9,935 nucleotides of DNA from CAXGUU01 sp964012875 (lineage in GTDB: Bacteria; Pseudomonadota; Gammaproteobacteria; Ga0077536): contig CAXGUU010000116.1 in assembly GCA_964012875.1 (NCBI GenBank), positions 1 to 9,935 of the forward strand, given 5' to 3'. Of this stretch, positions 1 to 6,331 are shown one piece after another. The notes below the pieces were generated by a model. It searched no databases and was not told the DNA's origin. It saw only the letters and a list, made by a program, of their open reading frames with translations. The translations under genes were made by a program, and so were the position numbers. How positions within the stretch are numbered: the stretch's first letter is position 1; each line of letters begins with the position of its first letter.

Positions 1-5
1 AAACA

Positions 6-452
6 ATGGAATGGGTAATCTACTTATCAGGTGAAATCCACACCGACTGGCGCGATCAAATCGAAGCAGGTTCGCGGGCCGCGGATTTGCCTGTAAGTTT
101 CACTTCGGCCGTAACCGACCATGCTGCCAGTGACGGCGCCGGCGACCTGCTGGGACCGGAATCCGAGTCATTCTGGCGCGATCACAAGTCGTCGAAAGTG
201 AATGCGATTCGAACGCGTACTTTAATCGAACAATGTGATCTGGCCGTGGTCCGTTTCGGCGAAAAATATAAGCAGTGGAACGCGGCGTTCGACGCCGGAC
301 ACCTGGCCGCTCTGGGTAAGCCTTACATCAGCCTGCATGGCACGGATATCGTCCATCCACTGAAGGAAGTCGACGCCGGCGCGATGGCATGGGCGCAGTC
401 GACCGAGCAGGTAGTGCAGATACTCCGCTATGTCACCCAGCAGACCGCCTGA
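6..452 (+). CDS. ytoQ: YtoQ-family protein (nucleoside deoxyribosyltransferase-like fold)
   Basis: This is a 148-residue protein that I recognise as the YtoQ family, which is grouped with nucleoside 2-deoxyribosyltransferase-like Rossmann proteins; its cellular role is not established. The N-terminal strand and loop YLSGEIHTDWR (residues 6-16) and the FGEKYKQWN block followed by D96-x-G98 and GKP (residues 84-106) are the family hallmarks. It has no signal peptide or membrane segment, so it should be cytosolic. In classical deoxyribosyltransferases the D-x-G motif is followed four residues later by the catalytic Glu; here that position is Ala102, so the classical chemistry may not apply. Only five bases precede the ATG, so its ribosome site and promoter cannot be judged. 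The start fits the family because the first strand begins at once. It converges with folE, leaving an 84-bp gap with no clear terminator. Confidence 0.85.
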   Translation: MEWVIYLSGEIHTDWRDQIEAGSRAADLPVSFTSAVTDHAASDGAGDLLGPESESFWRDHKSSKVNAIRTRTLIEQCDLAVVRFGEKYKQWNAAFDAGHLAALGKPYISLHGTDIVHPLKEVDAGAMAWAQSTEQVVQILRYVTQQTA

Positions 453-536
453 CGTCCGCGCCGTCGGGGCTGAGACCGGGCTGGCGTACGCGCGTAGCAG
501 TCGATGTACCGGTTCAGGGGGCGTTGGCGGTAGAAC

Positions 537-1103
537 TTACGAGCGTTGGCCAATCAGCTGCAGAAACTCTGAGCGCGTGTGGTTCGACTTCAGAAAATTG
601 CCGAGCATGGCCGACGACACCATGCAGGAATTCTGCTTCTCGACTCCGCGCATCATCATGCACAGATGTCGCGCCTCGATAACAACGCCAACCCCGTGCG
701 GCCGCACCGTTTCGAATACTGCTGTCGCAATTTCATGCGTGAGCCGTTCCTGAATCTGCAGGCGGCGACCGAACATATCAGTGATTCTGGCGAGCTTGCT
801 GACGCCAATGACCTTGCCATCGGGAATGTATCCAATATGGCAACGGCCAAAAAACGGAAGGATATGGTGCTCACAAAGGCTGTAAATCTCGATGTCTTTA
901 ACGATAACCATTTCGCTAGACTCGGATTCAAACAAGGCATCGTTGACCGCCGCGTGGAGGTCCTGGGTTGCGCCCTGGGTCAGGAACTCCAGCGCTTTTG
1001 CCGCACGTGCAGGCGTTTTTACCAGACCTTCACGTTCCGGGTCCTCGCCGATTGACAGGAGCAATTGGCGGTAGAGCTCCTCCATATTCGATTCGTTGCT
1101 CAT
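537..1103 (-). CDS. folE: GTP cyclohydrolase I (FolE)
   Basis: GTP cyclohydrolase I converts GTP to 7,8-dihydroneopterin triphosphate, the first step of tetrahydrofolate and pterin synthesis in the cytosol. The 188 residues match the usual bacterial length and the catalytic core is complete. The zinc ligands are visible as Cys77 and His80 in SLCEHHILPFFG, and Cys148 in EARHLCMMMRG. The substrate-binding stretch GVSKLARI (100-107) and the RRLQIQERLT block (113-122) are intact. The N-terminal helix includes the usual GEDPEREGLVKTPARAAKA segment, which supports the ATG at 1103. The ribosome site before this start is weak. It lies 106 bp downstream of the MaoC-type gene on the same strand, and a TACAAT box in that gap suggests its own promoter. 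Retention of Cys-His-Cys marks the zinc-dependent type IA enzyme, not FolE2. Confidence 0.96.
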   Translation of the reverse strand: MSNESNMEELYRQLLLSIGEDPEREGLVKTPARAAKALEFLTQGATQDLHAAVNDALFESESSEMVIVKDIEIYSLCEHHILPFFGRCHIGYIPDGKVIGVSKLARITDMFGRRLQIQERLTHEIATAVFETVRPHGVGVVIEARHLCMMMRGVEKQNSCMVSSAMLGNFLKSNHTRSEFLQLIGQRS

Positions 1104-1134
1104 AAGTCTTATTGATTAAGCTCGGGGCTGCCGC

Positions 1135-1140
1135 ATTGTA
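1135..1140 (-). promoter_or_regulatory. possible -10 box for folE
   Basis: On the minus strand this reads TACAAT, five of six matches to the sigma70 -10 consensus. It lies 31 bp before the folE ATG in the gap after the MaoC-type gene. No good -35 hexamer sits at 16-18 bp spacing, so the call is weak. It is listed because the 106-bp gap makes independent transcription of folE plausible. Confidence 0.3.
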
Positions 1141-1209
1141 AAGCGATTTCGAATTGTCGGCATTCGATCAAAGCTGCGACTCGGGCAGGTGCTTGCTCAC
1201 GCCTTTGCC

Positions 1210-2109
1210 TCATTTGCGCAGCGTAACGGCACCCTTGCCGATGACTGGCCGGCCATCGCTGTTGATGACGTCGAAGCCGACAACCATTTCATGGTCTGCC
1301 GATTGCGGTTCGGCGGTCCGTAATGTGATCACGCACGGCATCAAAACCATACCGCGAAACTCGCCAGTGATACGCGAGACGCGGGTGGGATCACCGCCGG
1401 CGTAGTGATTGACGAGCGACGACACGGCCAGGGCGAGCGTCGCGCTTCCATGGAGGATGAAGTCAGGTAACCCGGCCGACTTTGCGACGGCAATGTCAGT
1501 ATGAATGGGGTTAAAAATCCTTGCGCATTCGGTGTAGACGTGGGCGAAATTTCGAGCAACCGGCAATTCGAACTGTTGATCGATGTCACTTACGCCAATC
1601 ACCGGTGGCGGCGCAGGAACTGAAACCACAGGTCTCGAATCCAGGTCACTCCGATCGTCATCGACTTCAAGTTCGACGCCACGAAACAGCATGCCGTGAA
1701 ATGTCCGGCAAACCAGCTCGCCGGTGGTCGTCCGGTTGTCGAAACACGTCGTAACAAAAGCCCCCGGCTTGCGTTTCTCAAGTTTCAGCACCGTCGACTC
1801 GGTGACGATGTCTTCACCCGCTTCGATCAGGCGGTAAACGTGGGAGTCGTGCGACGCATGTACCGCGCGGCGAAACTCTGCCGCTGTCAGCCCCTCGGTC
1901 TTCAGCAGATCGCGAGAAGCCAGCGCCACGGGCCACTCGGGGCAGATGGCGAACAGTGGATGCGCGACCACACCGCCAGGATTGGCCGTATCGAGATACA
2001 CGCGGTCGGTGTCACCGAGCCCTGCGGCATAGGACATCGTCCAGCGCGCGTCGACATGATGCGTCAGCGCTTCGGTCTTGAGCCCTACCGATGCCGTTGA
2101 CAACGGCAT
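1210..2109 (-). CDS. double-hotdog MaoC-type dehydratase/thioesterase-like protein
   Basis: This is a 299-residue protein with two hotdog domains. The N-terminal FAS1-like dehydratase half spans about residues 12-145, and the C-terminal MaoC-like half about 175-298. The C-terminal half carries Y192, then N200-P-I-H203-T-D and L219-H220-G221, the recognisable R-specific enoyl-CoA hydratase signature. The Asp of the catalytic Asp/His dyad, expected two residues before N200, is Ile198, while His203 remains. Family members act on CoA thioesters (enoyl-CoA hydration, mesaconyl- or methylfumaryl-CoA hydration), but this one may be a divergent hydratase or a binding protein. The ATG at 2109 has a GAGG about 10 nt upstream. 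It lies 35 bp downstream of the amidohydrolase and is probably co-transcribed with it, which suggests a shared catabolic pathway with a CoA-linked step. The exact substrate cannot be told from the sequence. Confidence 0.85.
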   Translation of the reverse strand: MPLSTASVGLKTEALTHHVDARWTMSYAAGLGDTDRVYLDTANPGGVVAHPLFAICPEWPVALASRDLLKTEGLTAAEFRRAVHASHDSHVYRLIEAGEDIVTESTVLKLEKRKPGAFVTTCFDNRTTTGELVCRTFHGMLFRGVELEVDDDRSDLDSRPVVSVPAPPPVIGVSDIDQQFELPVARNFAHVYTECARIFNPIHTDIAVAKSAGLPDFILHGSATLALAVSSLVNHYAGGDPTRVSRITGEFRGMVLMPCVITLRTAEPQSADHEMVVGFDVINSDGRPVIGKGAVTLRK

Positions 2110-2144
2110 GCCCGCTTAGCCTCGATCAGATCCGTGCCCCATGA

Positions 2145-3872
2145 TCAGGCTGCCCGTGCCCTGGTCGCCTTTTGATGGCTACCATGGCGCAGCAGCGCGC
2201 CCGAGTACGTGTTCGTCTCCTTGTCGTTCTCGATGGTGACCTGGCCGTTGACCAGCACGTAGCGATAACCACTCGCTTTCTGAATGCGACGCCACTCGCC
2301 ACCCGGTAAATCGTGACTGACCACGGGCGGCAGGATCTCGAGGTTTTCGTAGTCGTAAACAATAATGTCAGCGGGTGCACCTACCTTGAGCACGCCGCGG
2401 TCGGGGCAGCCCGCGAGCTGAGCCGGCAGAGACGACAGGCGCCAGTGCGCGTCTTCGAGGCTCAGCATGCCGTGCTCGCGCACAATTTTCGTCAGCGTCT
2501 CCGTCGGGTAACGACCCGCGGTCAGAAACTTGGTATGAGCGCCTCCATCGGATACGCCGAACAGAATATAAGGGTTGTCGACGATTTCCTTCAGCAGATC
2601 GATGCGCGTGTTTGGCGGCATAGAAAAGAATTCGGTTTCGAGCTTATCCGCCACGACGATATCAAGCATGGCGTCGACCGGGTGCTTGCCCGTCTTCTCG
2701 GCCACCAGGCCAACGGTGTGATCAAGCCACTGCTGGTTTTCGTCACTCACCGGGCCCGTGACTACGATTTCTTCAAACGGACCAACGACAAAAGCCGGTA
2801 CCTGGCTGCGTAAGGCCGGGCGGCGCTCTGGATCGGCAAGTTTGGCGAGCCGTTCTTCTTTGCTGCCGAGGGTTGCTTCGCGCCAGGCCGGACACTCGTC
2901 AAACAGGTTCCAGTCTTCAAAAGTAAAGGCATAGCCGGCATCGGTCGTCAGTCCCTGGCCGTACACACGTACGCCCTGCTCACGGCAACGGTCGAGCCAT
3001 GCCATGACCTTGCGATGCACCTGCGGCATACCATCCTGGGCCTGTACGACGTTGAATACCATCGGGCGACCGCTGATTTCAGCGAGTTCGGCGAGATGCG
3101 CCTGATCGGCCTTTGGGTCACCTGAGACCATCGTGCACTGCATGTGCCCGGCGTTTCGATCGCGCAGGACCTTGGCAAACTCAATCGCCGTTTCATTGTG
3201 CATAACATCGGTCACCATCGGTGTCCCATCGTAATCGAGCTGTGCCGCACCGGGCCCGGATGGCGGCAAGCGCTGCATCGACCAGCCACAGCCACCGGCA
3301 TCCATCGACTCGTGCAGCAACTGGCGCATTTCGGCATGCTCTTCGGCCGTCGGCATGCGGCCGGACTTGGCGTCTTCGAGCCCCATCACTTTGATCATGA
3401 TCGGGCTGATCGGGACGTAGGGAACAATGTTCATCGCCTTCGGCGTACGATCGACGCTGTCCAGAAATTCGGGGAAAGATTCCCAGTCCCAGGGCATACC
3501 TTCCTGCATTGAGGCGAGCGGAATGGCTTCAACCCGGGTCATCGTCAGCATCGCGCGTTCCCGCGCTTCGGGCGCAACCGGGGCAAAACCGAAGCCACAG
3601 TTACCGATTACTACTGTAGTGATGCCGTGCCAACCGGAAATGGTGCAGTAAGGATCCCAGAACACCTGGGCGTCGTAGTGGGTGTGCAGGTCGACAAAAC
3701 CCGGCGCGACGACCATGCCATCGCCATCAAGCACCTGCTCTGCACGCGCACCGTCAATGTGCCCGATTTCGGCAATGACGCCATCCTTGACCGCCAGGTC
3801 CGCGCGGTAGCGCGGGGTGCGCGACCCGTCGACGATCATGCCGCCCTTAATCACTATGTCGAATTCAGCCAT
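2145..3872 (-). CDS. amidohydrolase, N-acyl-D-amino-acid deacylase type
   Basis: This is a 575-residue metal-dependent hydrolase of the amidohydrolase superfamily (D-aminoacylase-like branch). Members cleave amide bonds of N-acyl-D-amino acids or related compounds in the cytosol. Visible marks are the N-terminal beta-sandwich start FDIVIKGGMIVDG, the metal motif H63-T-H65 in GFVDLHTHYDAQ, Cys92 in GNCGFGFAPV, H243, and catalytic D442 in GVSDGGAHT. The C-terminal LKVGAPADIIVYD segment is typical. In classic D-aminoacylases a second metal-site His follows (SHHK region); here residues 273-280 read FNVVQAQD, so that ligand is missing, as I believe it is in a long-form subfamily. The reading frame extends 29 codons further upstream to 3959, but the ATG at 3872 is chosen because GAGGAG lies 7 nt before it and homology begins there. 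It heads an operon with the MaoC-type gene and diverges from the hyuAB operon. The substrate is unknown. Confidence 0.88.
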   Translation of the reverse strand: MAEFDIVIKGGMIVDGSRTPRYRADLAVKDGVIAEIGHIDGARAEQVLDGDGMVVAPGFVDLHTHYDAQVFWDPYCTISGWHGITTVVIGNCGFGFAPVAPEARERAMLTMTRVEAIPLASMQEGMPWDWESFPEFLDSVDRTPKAMNIVPYVPISPIMIKVMGLEDAKSGRMPTAEEHAEMRQLLHESMDAGGCGWSMQRLPPSGPGAAQLDYDGTPMVTDVMHNETAIEFAKVLRDRNAGHMQCTMVSGDPKADQAHLAELAEISGRPMVFNVVQAQDGMPQVHRKVMAWLDRCREQGVRVYGQGLTTDAGYAFTFEDWNLFDECPAWREATLGSKEERLAKLADPERRPALRSQVPAFVVGPFEEIVVTGPVSDENQQWLDHTVGLVAEKTGKHPVDAMLDIVVADKLETEFFSMPPNTRIDLLKEIVDNPYILFGVSDGGAHTKFLTAGRYPTETLTKIVREHGMLSLEDAHWRLSSLPAQLAGCPDRGVLKVGAPADIIVYDYENLEILPPVVSHDLPGGEWRRIQKASGYRYVLVNGQVTIENDKETNTYSGALLRHGSHQKATRARAA

Positions 3873-3879
3873 GACTAAG

Positions 3880-3885
3880 CTCCTC
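3880..3885 (-). promoter_or_regulatory. ribosome binding site of the amidohydrolase
   Basis: The minus strand reads GAGGAG with a 7-nt spacer to the ATG at 3872. This strong Shine-Dalgarno sequence decides the start against the in-frame ATG at 3959. Confidence 0.8.
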
Positions 3886-3900
3886 ACTCCTGAGCCGGTG

Positions 3901-3918
3901 GACAATAACGTTATTATC
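3901..3918. promoter_or_regulatory. palindromic operator candidate
   Basis: AATAACGTTATT (3904-3915) is a perfect 12-bp palindrome. It extends to 18 bp (3901-3918) with a single mismatched pair (C3903 against A3916). It stands out as AT-rich in GC-rich surroundings. It lies in the divergent promoter region 29-46 bp before the amidohydrolase ATG and overlaps the predicted -10 box, a position suited to a dimeric repressor. No regulator gene is in the window, so the binding protein is unknown. The same site could also affect the divergent hyuAB operon. Confidence 0.5.
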
Positions 3919-3940
3919 TCATTCTGACCAGTCTCGGCAA
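3913..3940 (-). promoter_or_regulatory. sigma70-type promoter for amidohydrolase-MaoC operon
   Basis: On the minus strand the -35 candidate is TTGCCG (3935-3940, four of six matches) and the -10 is GATAAT (3913-3918, five of six), separated by 16 bp. Transcription would begin near 3906, within the palindrome and about 34 bp before the amidohydrolase ATG. I found no equally good promoter for the opposite strand. A TTGACC at 3998-4003 exists but lacks a fitting -10. Confidence 0.5.
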
Positions 3941-4030
3941 CGGCGGCGGGCATGTGCAAAAATGTGGCGTCCTCACCGGTGGAACTGCGCCGCAGCTTTG
4001 ACCTACGACCACGGCCTAGAGACTGACAAT

Positions 4031-4261
4031 ATGAGCAACTTCATCTTTCCGCGCCCCACCGATCCTGCGCCCATGCAGGAACGCGAGTCGGTACCCGGCC
4101 AATGCAGTGAGTGCGGTACGGAGGCGCTCGCACGCTATCCGGTCCTATCTGAAGGCGGCTGGTATCAGGTAGTCAAATGTCAGGCATGTCTGAATTGCGA
4201 AAGCCGGGAAAAATGGACGCGCCTGGGCTATGTCGAGCTGATGACAGACTCACTGAATTAA
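4031..4261 (+). CDS. small zinc-ribbon protein, probable accessory subunit of the HyuAB enzyme
   Basis: This is a 76-residue protein with five cysteines laid out as C25-x2-C28 and C50-x2-C53-x2-C56, typical of a zinc ribbon. Between the pairs runs ARYPVLSEGGWYQVVKC. That pattern (two Cys, PV, GW, V, CQxCL) resembles, from memory, the small D subunit of hydroxyarylic acid (vanillate-type) decarboxylases. Acetone and acetophenone carboxylases likewise carry a small zinc-containing subunit beside their HyuA/HyuB-like subunits, though longer than this one. It lies 23 bp upstream of hyuA on the same strand, so it is very likely the first gene of that operon and may help assemble the complex. The ATG at 4031 is preferred because the N-terminal part of the longer frame (from 3962) shows no coding character; its ribosome site is weak. 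No membrane or signal segment is seen. Confidence 0.75.
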   Translation: MSNFIFPRPTDPAPMQERESVPGQCSECGTEALARYPVLSEGGWYQVVKCQACLNCESREKWTRLGYVELMTDSLN

Positions 4262-4268
4262 GCGGAAC

Positions 4269-4274
4269 GGAGGA
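4269..4274 (+). promoter_or_regulatory. ribosome binding site of hyuA
   Basis: GGAGGA lies 10 nt before the ATG at 4285 and shows that translation starts there (or at the next ATG, 4288). The open frame extends further upstream into the zinc-ribbon gene but is not used. Confidence 0.7.
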
Positions 4275-4284
4275 TAGACCGACC

Positions 4285-6312
4285 ATGATGGCAGTAGACG
4301 TAGGCGGCACCTTCACCGATGTTGTCGCGGTCGCCGATGGCAGGATTCAGACCGCCAAAGTTTCCACCGACGTCAACGAAACCGACAAAAGCGTTGTCGC
4401 GGGCGCCGCAGAACTCGGCGTTAACGGTGCCAGCGTTTTCAATCACGCGAGTACCCATGGCCTCAACGCTATCATCACGCGGTCGTTGCCGAAAATCGGA
4501 TTTCTGACCACCGAGGGGCATCGCGATGTGCCCGATATCGGACGCACCTGGCGCCCGGTTGCCGCGCTGACTGATCCGAGCTGGCGGCGCTCTTTCGGAG
4601 ATGCCGCCGCGCCGCTAGTGCCGCGTTACCTGCGTCGCGGCATTGTTGAACGCATCAAGGCCGGCGGCGACATTTTCACACCGCTCGACGAAGCACAGGC
4701 ACGCCAGCAACTCGCTGTGCTCAAGAAGTGCAATGTCCAGGGCGTCGCCATCTGTCTGCTCCATGCCTACACCAACAACGTGCACGAGTTGCGGCTGCGG
4801 GAACTGGTACGCGAGGTACTCGGCGATATCCCTTGCTCGGTGTCGAGTGATATCTCACCGCTGGCGAAGGAATACGCGCGGGGATCAACAACGTTGATCG
4901 ACGTCTTCATGAAAATTATTTACGAAGCCTATACCGCTCGCCTTGATGACAGTTTGCGTGCTCTAGGTTTCGACGGTCAACTCAATTTCGCCGACTGCAC
5001 CGCCAACCTGATCCCCGCCGGCGACGCCATGAAGGCGCCGTATCAGGTGGTGTTTGCTGGTCCGGCCGCTGGTACCGTAGGCAGTGCGCATTTCGGCAAC
5101 ATGATCAAAGAGCTGAACCTGTTGTGCGCCGATGTCGGCGGCACGTCCTGCGATATCTCACTGGTCACCGCGGGGCAGCCCTTCGTCAATACGACGTTCG
5201 AACTTGAGCATGACTTGATCGTCAACGCGCTCTCGAATGACATATCAAGCATAGGTGCCGGCGGCGGCAGTATCGTTTCAATCTCGCCGAGCGGCGATAT
5301 CAAGGTCGGCCCTGACAGCGCCGGTGCTGACCCGGGCCCCGCGTGCTACGGCCGCGGGGGCAGCCGCCCGACCATGACCGATATATGCCTGCTCGCGGGG
5401 CTGTTGGATCCGAACGGATTCGCTGGCGGAAAGATGAAGCTTGACCTTGACCTGGCGAGACAGGCATTTGAAAACCTAGACAGCCCGTTGCCTTTCGAAA
5501 GCCGGGTCAGATATGCGTATGACATCGGTCTTAACAATGTTGCAGAGGGTATTTTTAATATCGCGATCAAGCACGGCATCGATCCGCGCGACTATTCGCT
5601 AATGGCTTTCGGGGCGGCCGGACCATTGCTACTGCCTGCACTGGCCGATCTGGTGCATGTGAAGAGCGTCATCGTGCCGCCACATCCGGGCCTGTTCTCA
5701 GCGCTCGGTTTGTTAAGCGCCGACCAAGCGTATTCAATTAGTCAGAGTGCGTATACCGTGCTTTCTCACGGCAGCGCGGATGTCATTGCTGACATGTATG
5801 CGCAAATGGAGGCGCGCCTGCGCAGTCGCCTGGGCGATGCGCAGCGCGATATCGCAATAGAAAGAGGATTCGATGGCCAGCTGGTCGGGCAAACCTGGGA
5901 GACGCCGTTTGTGCCGGTGCCGGATGGCGAGATTGACGCAGCCGCCATCGATCAGATGATTGAGAACTTCCACGTGGCGTACAAGGCGCGCAACGGCAAC
6001 CGCTTCGATGCCATTCCTGTCCAAGGCGTAACGTACCGCCTGCGTGCGGTGGCGCAAACTGACAAAGTCGACTACAGCGTACTGCCGGAGCGCAGTGCGA
6101 CAGCTTTACGACCCGTTGGCACCAGCGTGCTGCGTTATGTATCTGACGCCGAGGAGCTTGCGCAAATTTACGACCGCGAGCAACTCTGCGCGGGCGACGA
6201 AATAAACGGGCCTGCAATCGTGCGCGAGGCGCTCTCGACCACCTATATCACCCAGAATCAAACCGGAGTTGTCGGGCGCTACGGCGAAATCGTCATCCGG
6301 CCACGCGCCTGA
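4285..6312 (+). CDS. hyuA: hydantoinase/oxoprolinase family HyuA-type ATPase subunit (possible carboxylase beta-like subunit)
   Basis: This 675-residue protein belongs to the family of N-methylhydantoinase A, 5-oxoprolinase and the acetone/acetophenone carboxylase ATP-using subunits. It has the actin-like (ASKHA) fold, with an N-terminal phosphate loop DVGGTFTD (5-12) and a second nucleotide motif DVGGTSCD (283-290). Other family blocks are NHASTHGLNAIITR (53-66), SSDISPLAKEYARGSTT (187-203), FAGPAAGTVG (257-266), GAGGGSI (324-330) and SAGADPGPACYG (345-356). The C-terminal domain is about 500-675. It would activate the substrate by ATP-dependent phosphorylation in the cytosol, with HyuB. The usual FGGAGPLHA motif reads FGAAGPLLL (442-450), with His replaced by Leu. 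The start follows a GGAGGA and the protein opens directly on the phosphate loop. The hyuB start is 19 bp downstream. Whether it hydrolyses a cyclic amide or carboxylates a ketone cannot be decided from sequence. Confidence 0.9.
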   Translation: MMAVDVGGTFTDVVAVADGRIQTAKVSTDVNETDKSVVAGAAELGVNGASVFNHASTHGLNAIITRSLPKIGFLTTEGHRDVPDIGRTWRPVAALTDPSWRRSFGDAAAPLVPRYLRRGIVERIKAGGDIFTPLDEAQARQQLAVLKKCNVQGVAICLLHAYTNNVHELRLRELVREVLGDIPCSVSSDISPLAKEYARGSTTLIDVFMKIIYEAYTARLDDSLRALGFDGQLNFADCTANLIPAGDAMKAPYQVVFAGPAAGTVGSAHFGNMIKELNLLCADVGGTSCDISLVTAGQPFVNTTFELEHDLIVNALSNDISSIGAGGGSIVSISPSGDIKVGPDSAGADPGPACYGRGGSRPTMTDICLLAGLLDPNGFAGGKMKLDLDLARQAFENLDSPLPFESRVRYAYDIGLNNVAEGIFNIAIKHGIDPRDYSLMAFGAAGPLLLPALADLVHVKSVIVPPHPGLFSALGLLSADQAYSISQSAYTVLSHGSADVIADMYAQMEARLRSRLGDAQRDIAIERGFDGQLVGQTWETPFVPVPDGEIDAAAIDQMIENFHVAYKARNGNRFDAIPVQGVTYRLRAVAQTDKVDYSVLPERSATALRPVGTSVLRYVSDAEELAQIYDREQLCAGDEINGPAIVREALSTTYITQNQTGVVGRYGEIVIRPRA

Positions 6313-6316
6313 GCCC

Positions 6317-6322
6317 GGAGGA
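6317..6322 (+). promoter_or_regulatory. ribosome binding site of hyuB
   Basis: GGAGGA with a 9-nt spacer to the ATG at 6332, lying just after the hyuA stop. It decides the start against an upstream in-frame ATG at 6269 that lies inside hyuA. Confidence 0.8.
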
Positions 6323-6331
6323 ATCCAGCTG

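Noticed and set aside
453..536. Terminator between ytoQ and folE
   Set aside because: There is a TACGCGCGTA palindrome at about 487-496, but no extended stem or T-run on either strand.
579..1055. Long plus-strand open frame opposite folE
   Set aside because: It is antisense to a complete FolE with all catalytic residues and shows no recognisable domain.
2313..2813. Plus-strand open frame of 166 codons inside the amidohydrolase
   Set aside because: It mirrors the amidohydrolase coding frame; the composition is Arg/Val/His rich with no family features.
3873..3959. 29-codon N-terminal extension of the amidohydrolase
   Set aside because: It would run through the promoter palindrome; the strong GAGGAG and family homology point to the ATG at 3872.
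3998..4026. Plus-strand promoter with TTGACC for the zinc ribbon-hyuAB operon
   Set aside because: The -35 is good, but no acceptable -10 lies 16-18 bp downstream.
3962..4030. N-terminal extension of the zinc-ribbon protein from the ATG at 3962
   Set aside because: There is no ribosome site before 3962, and the extra residues look like translated promoter region.
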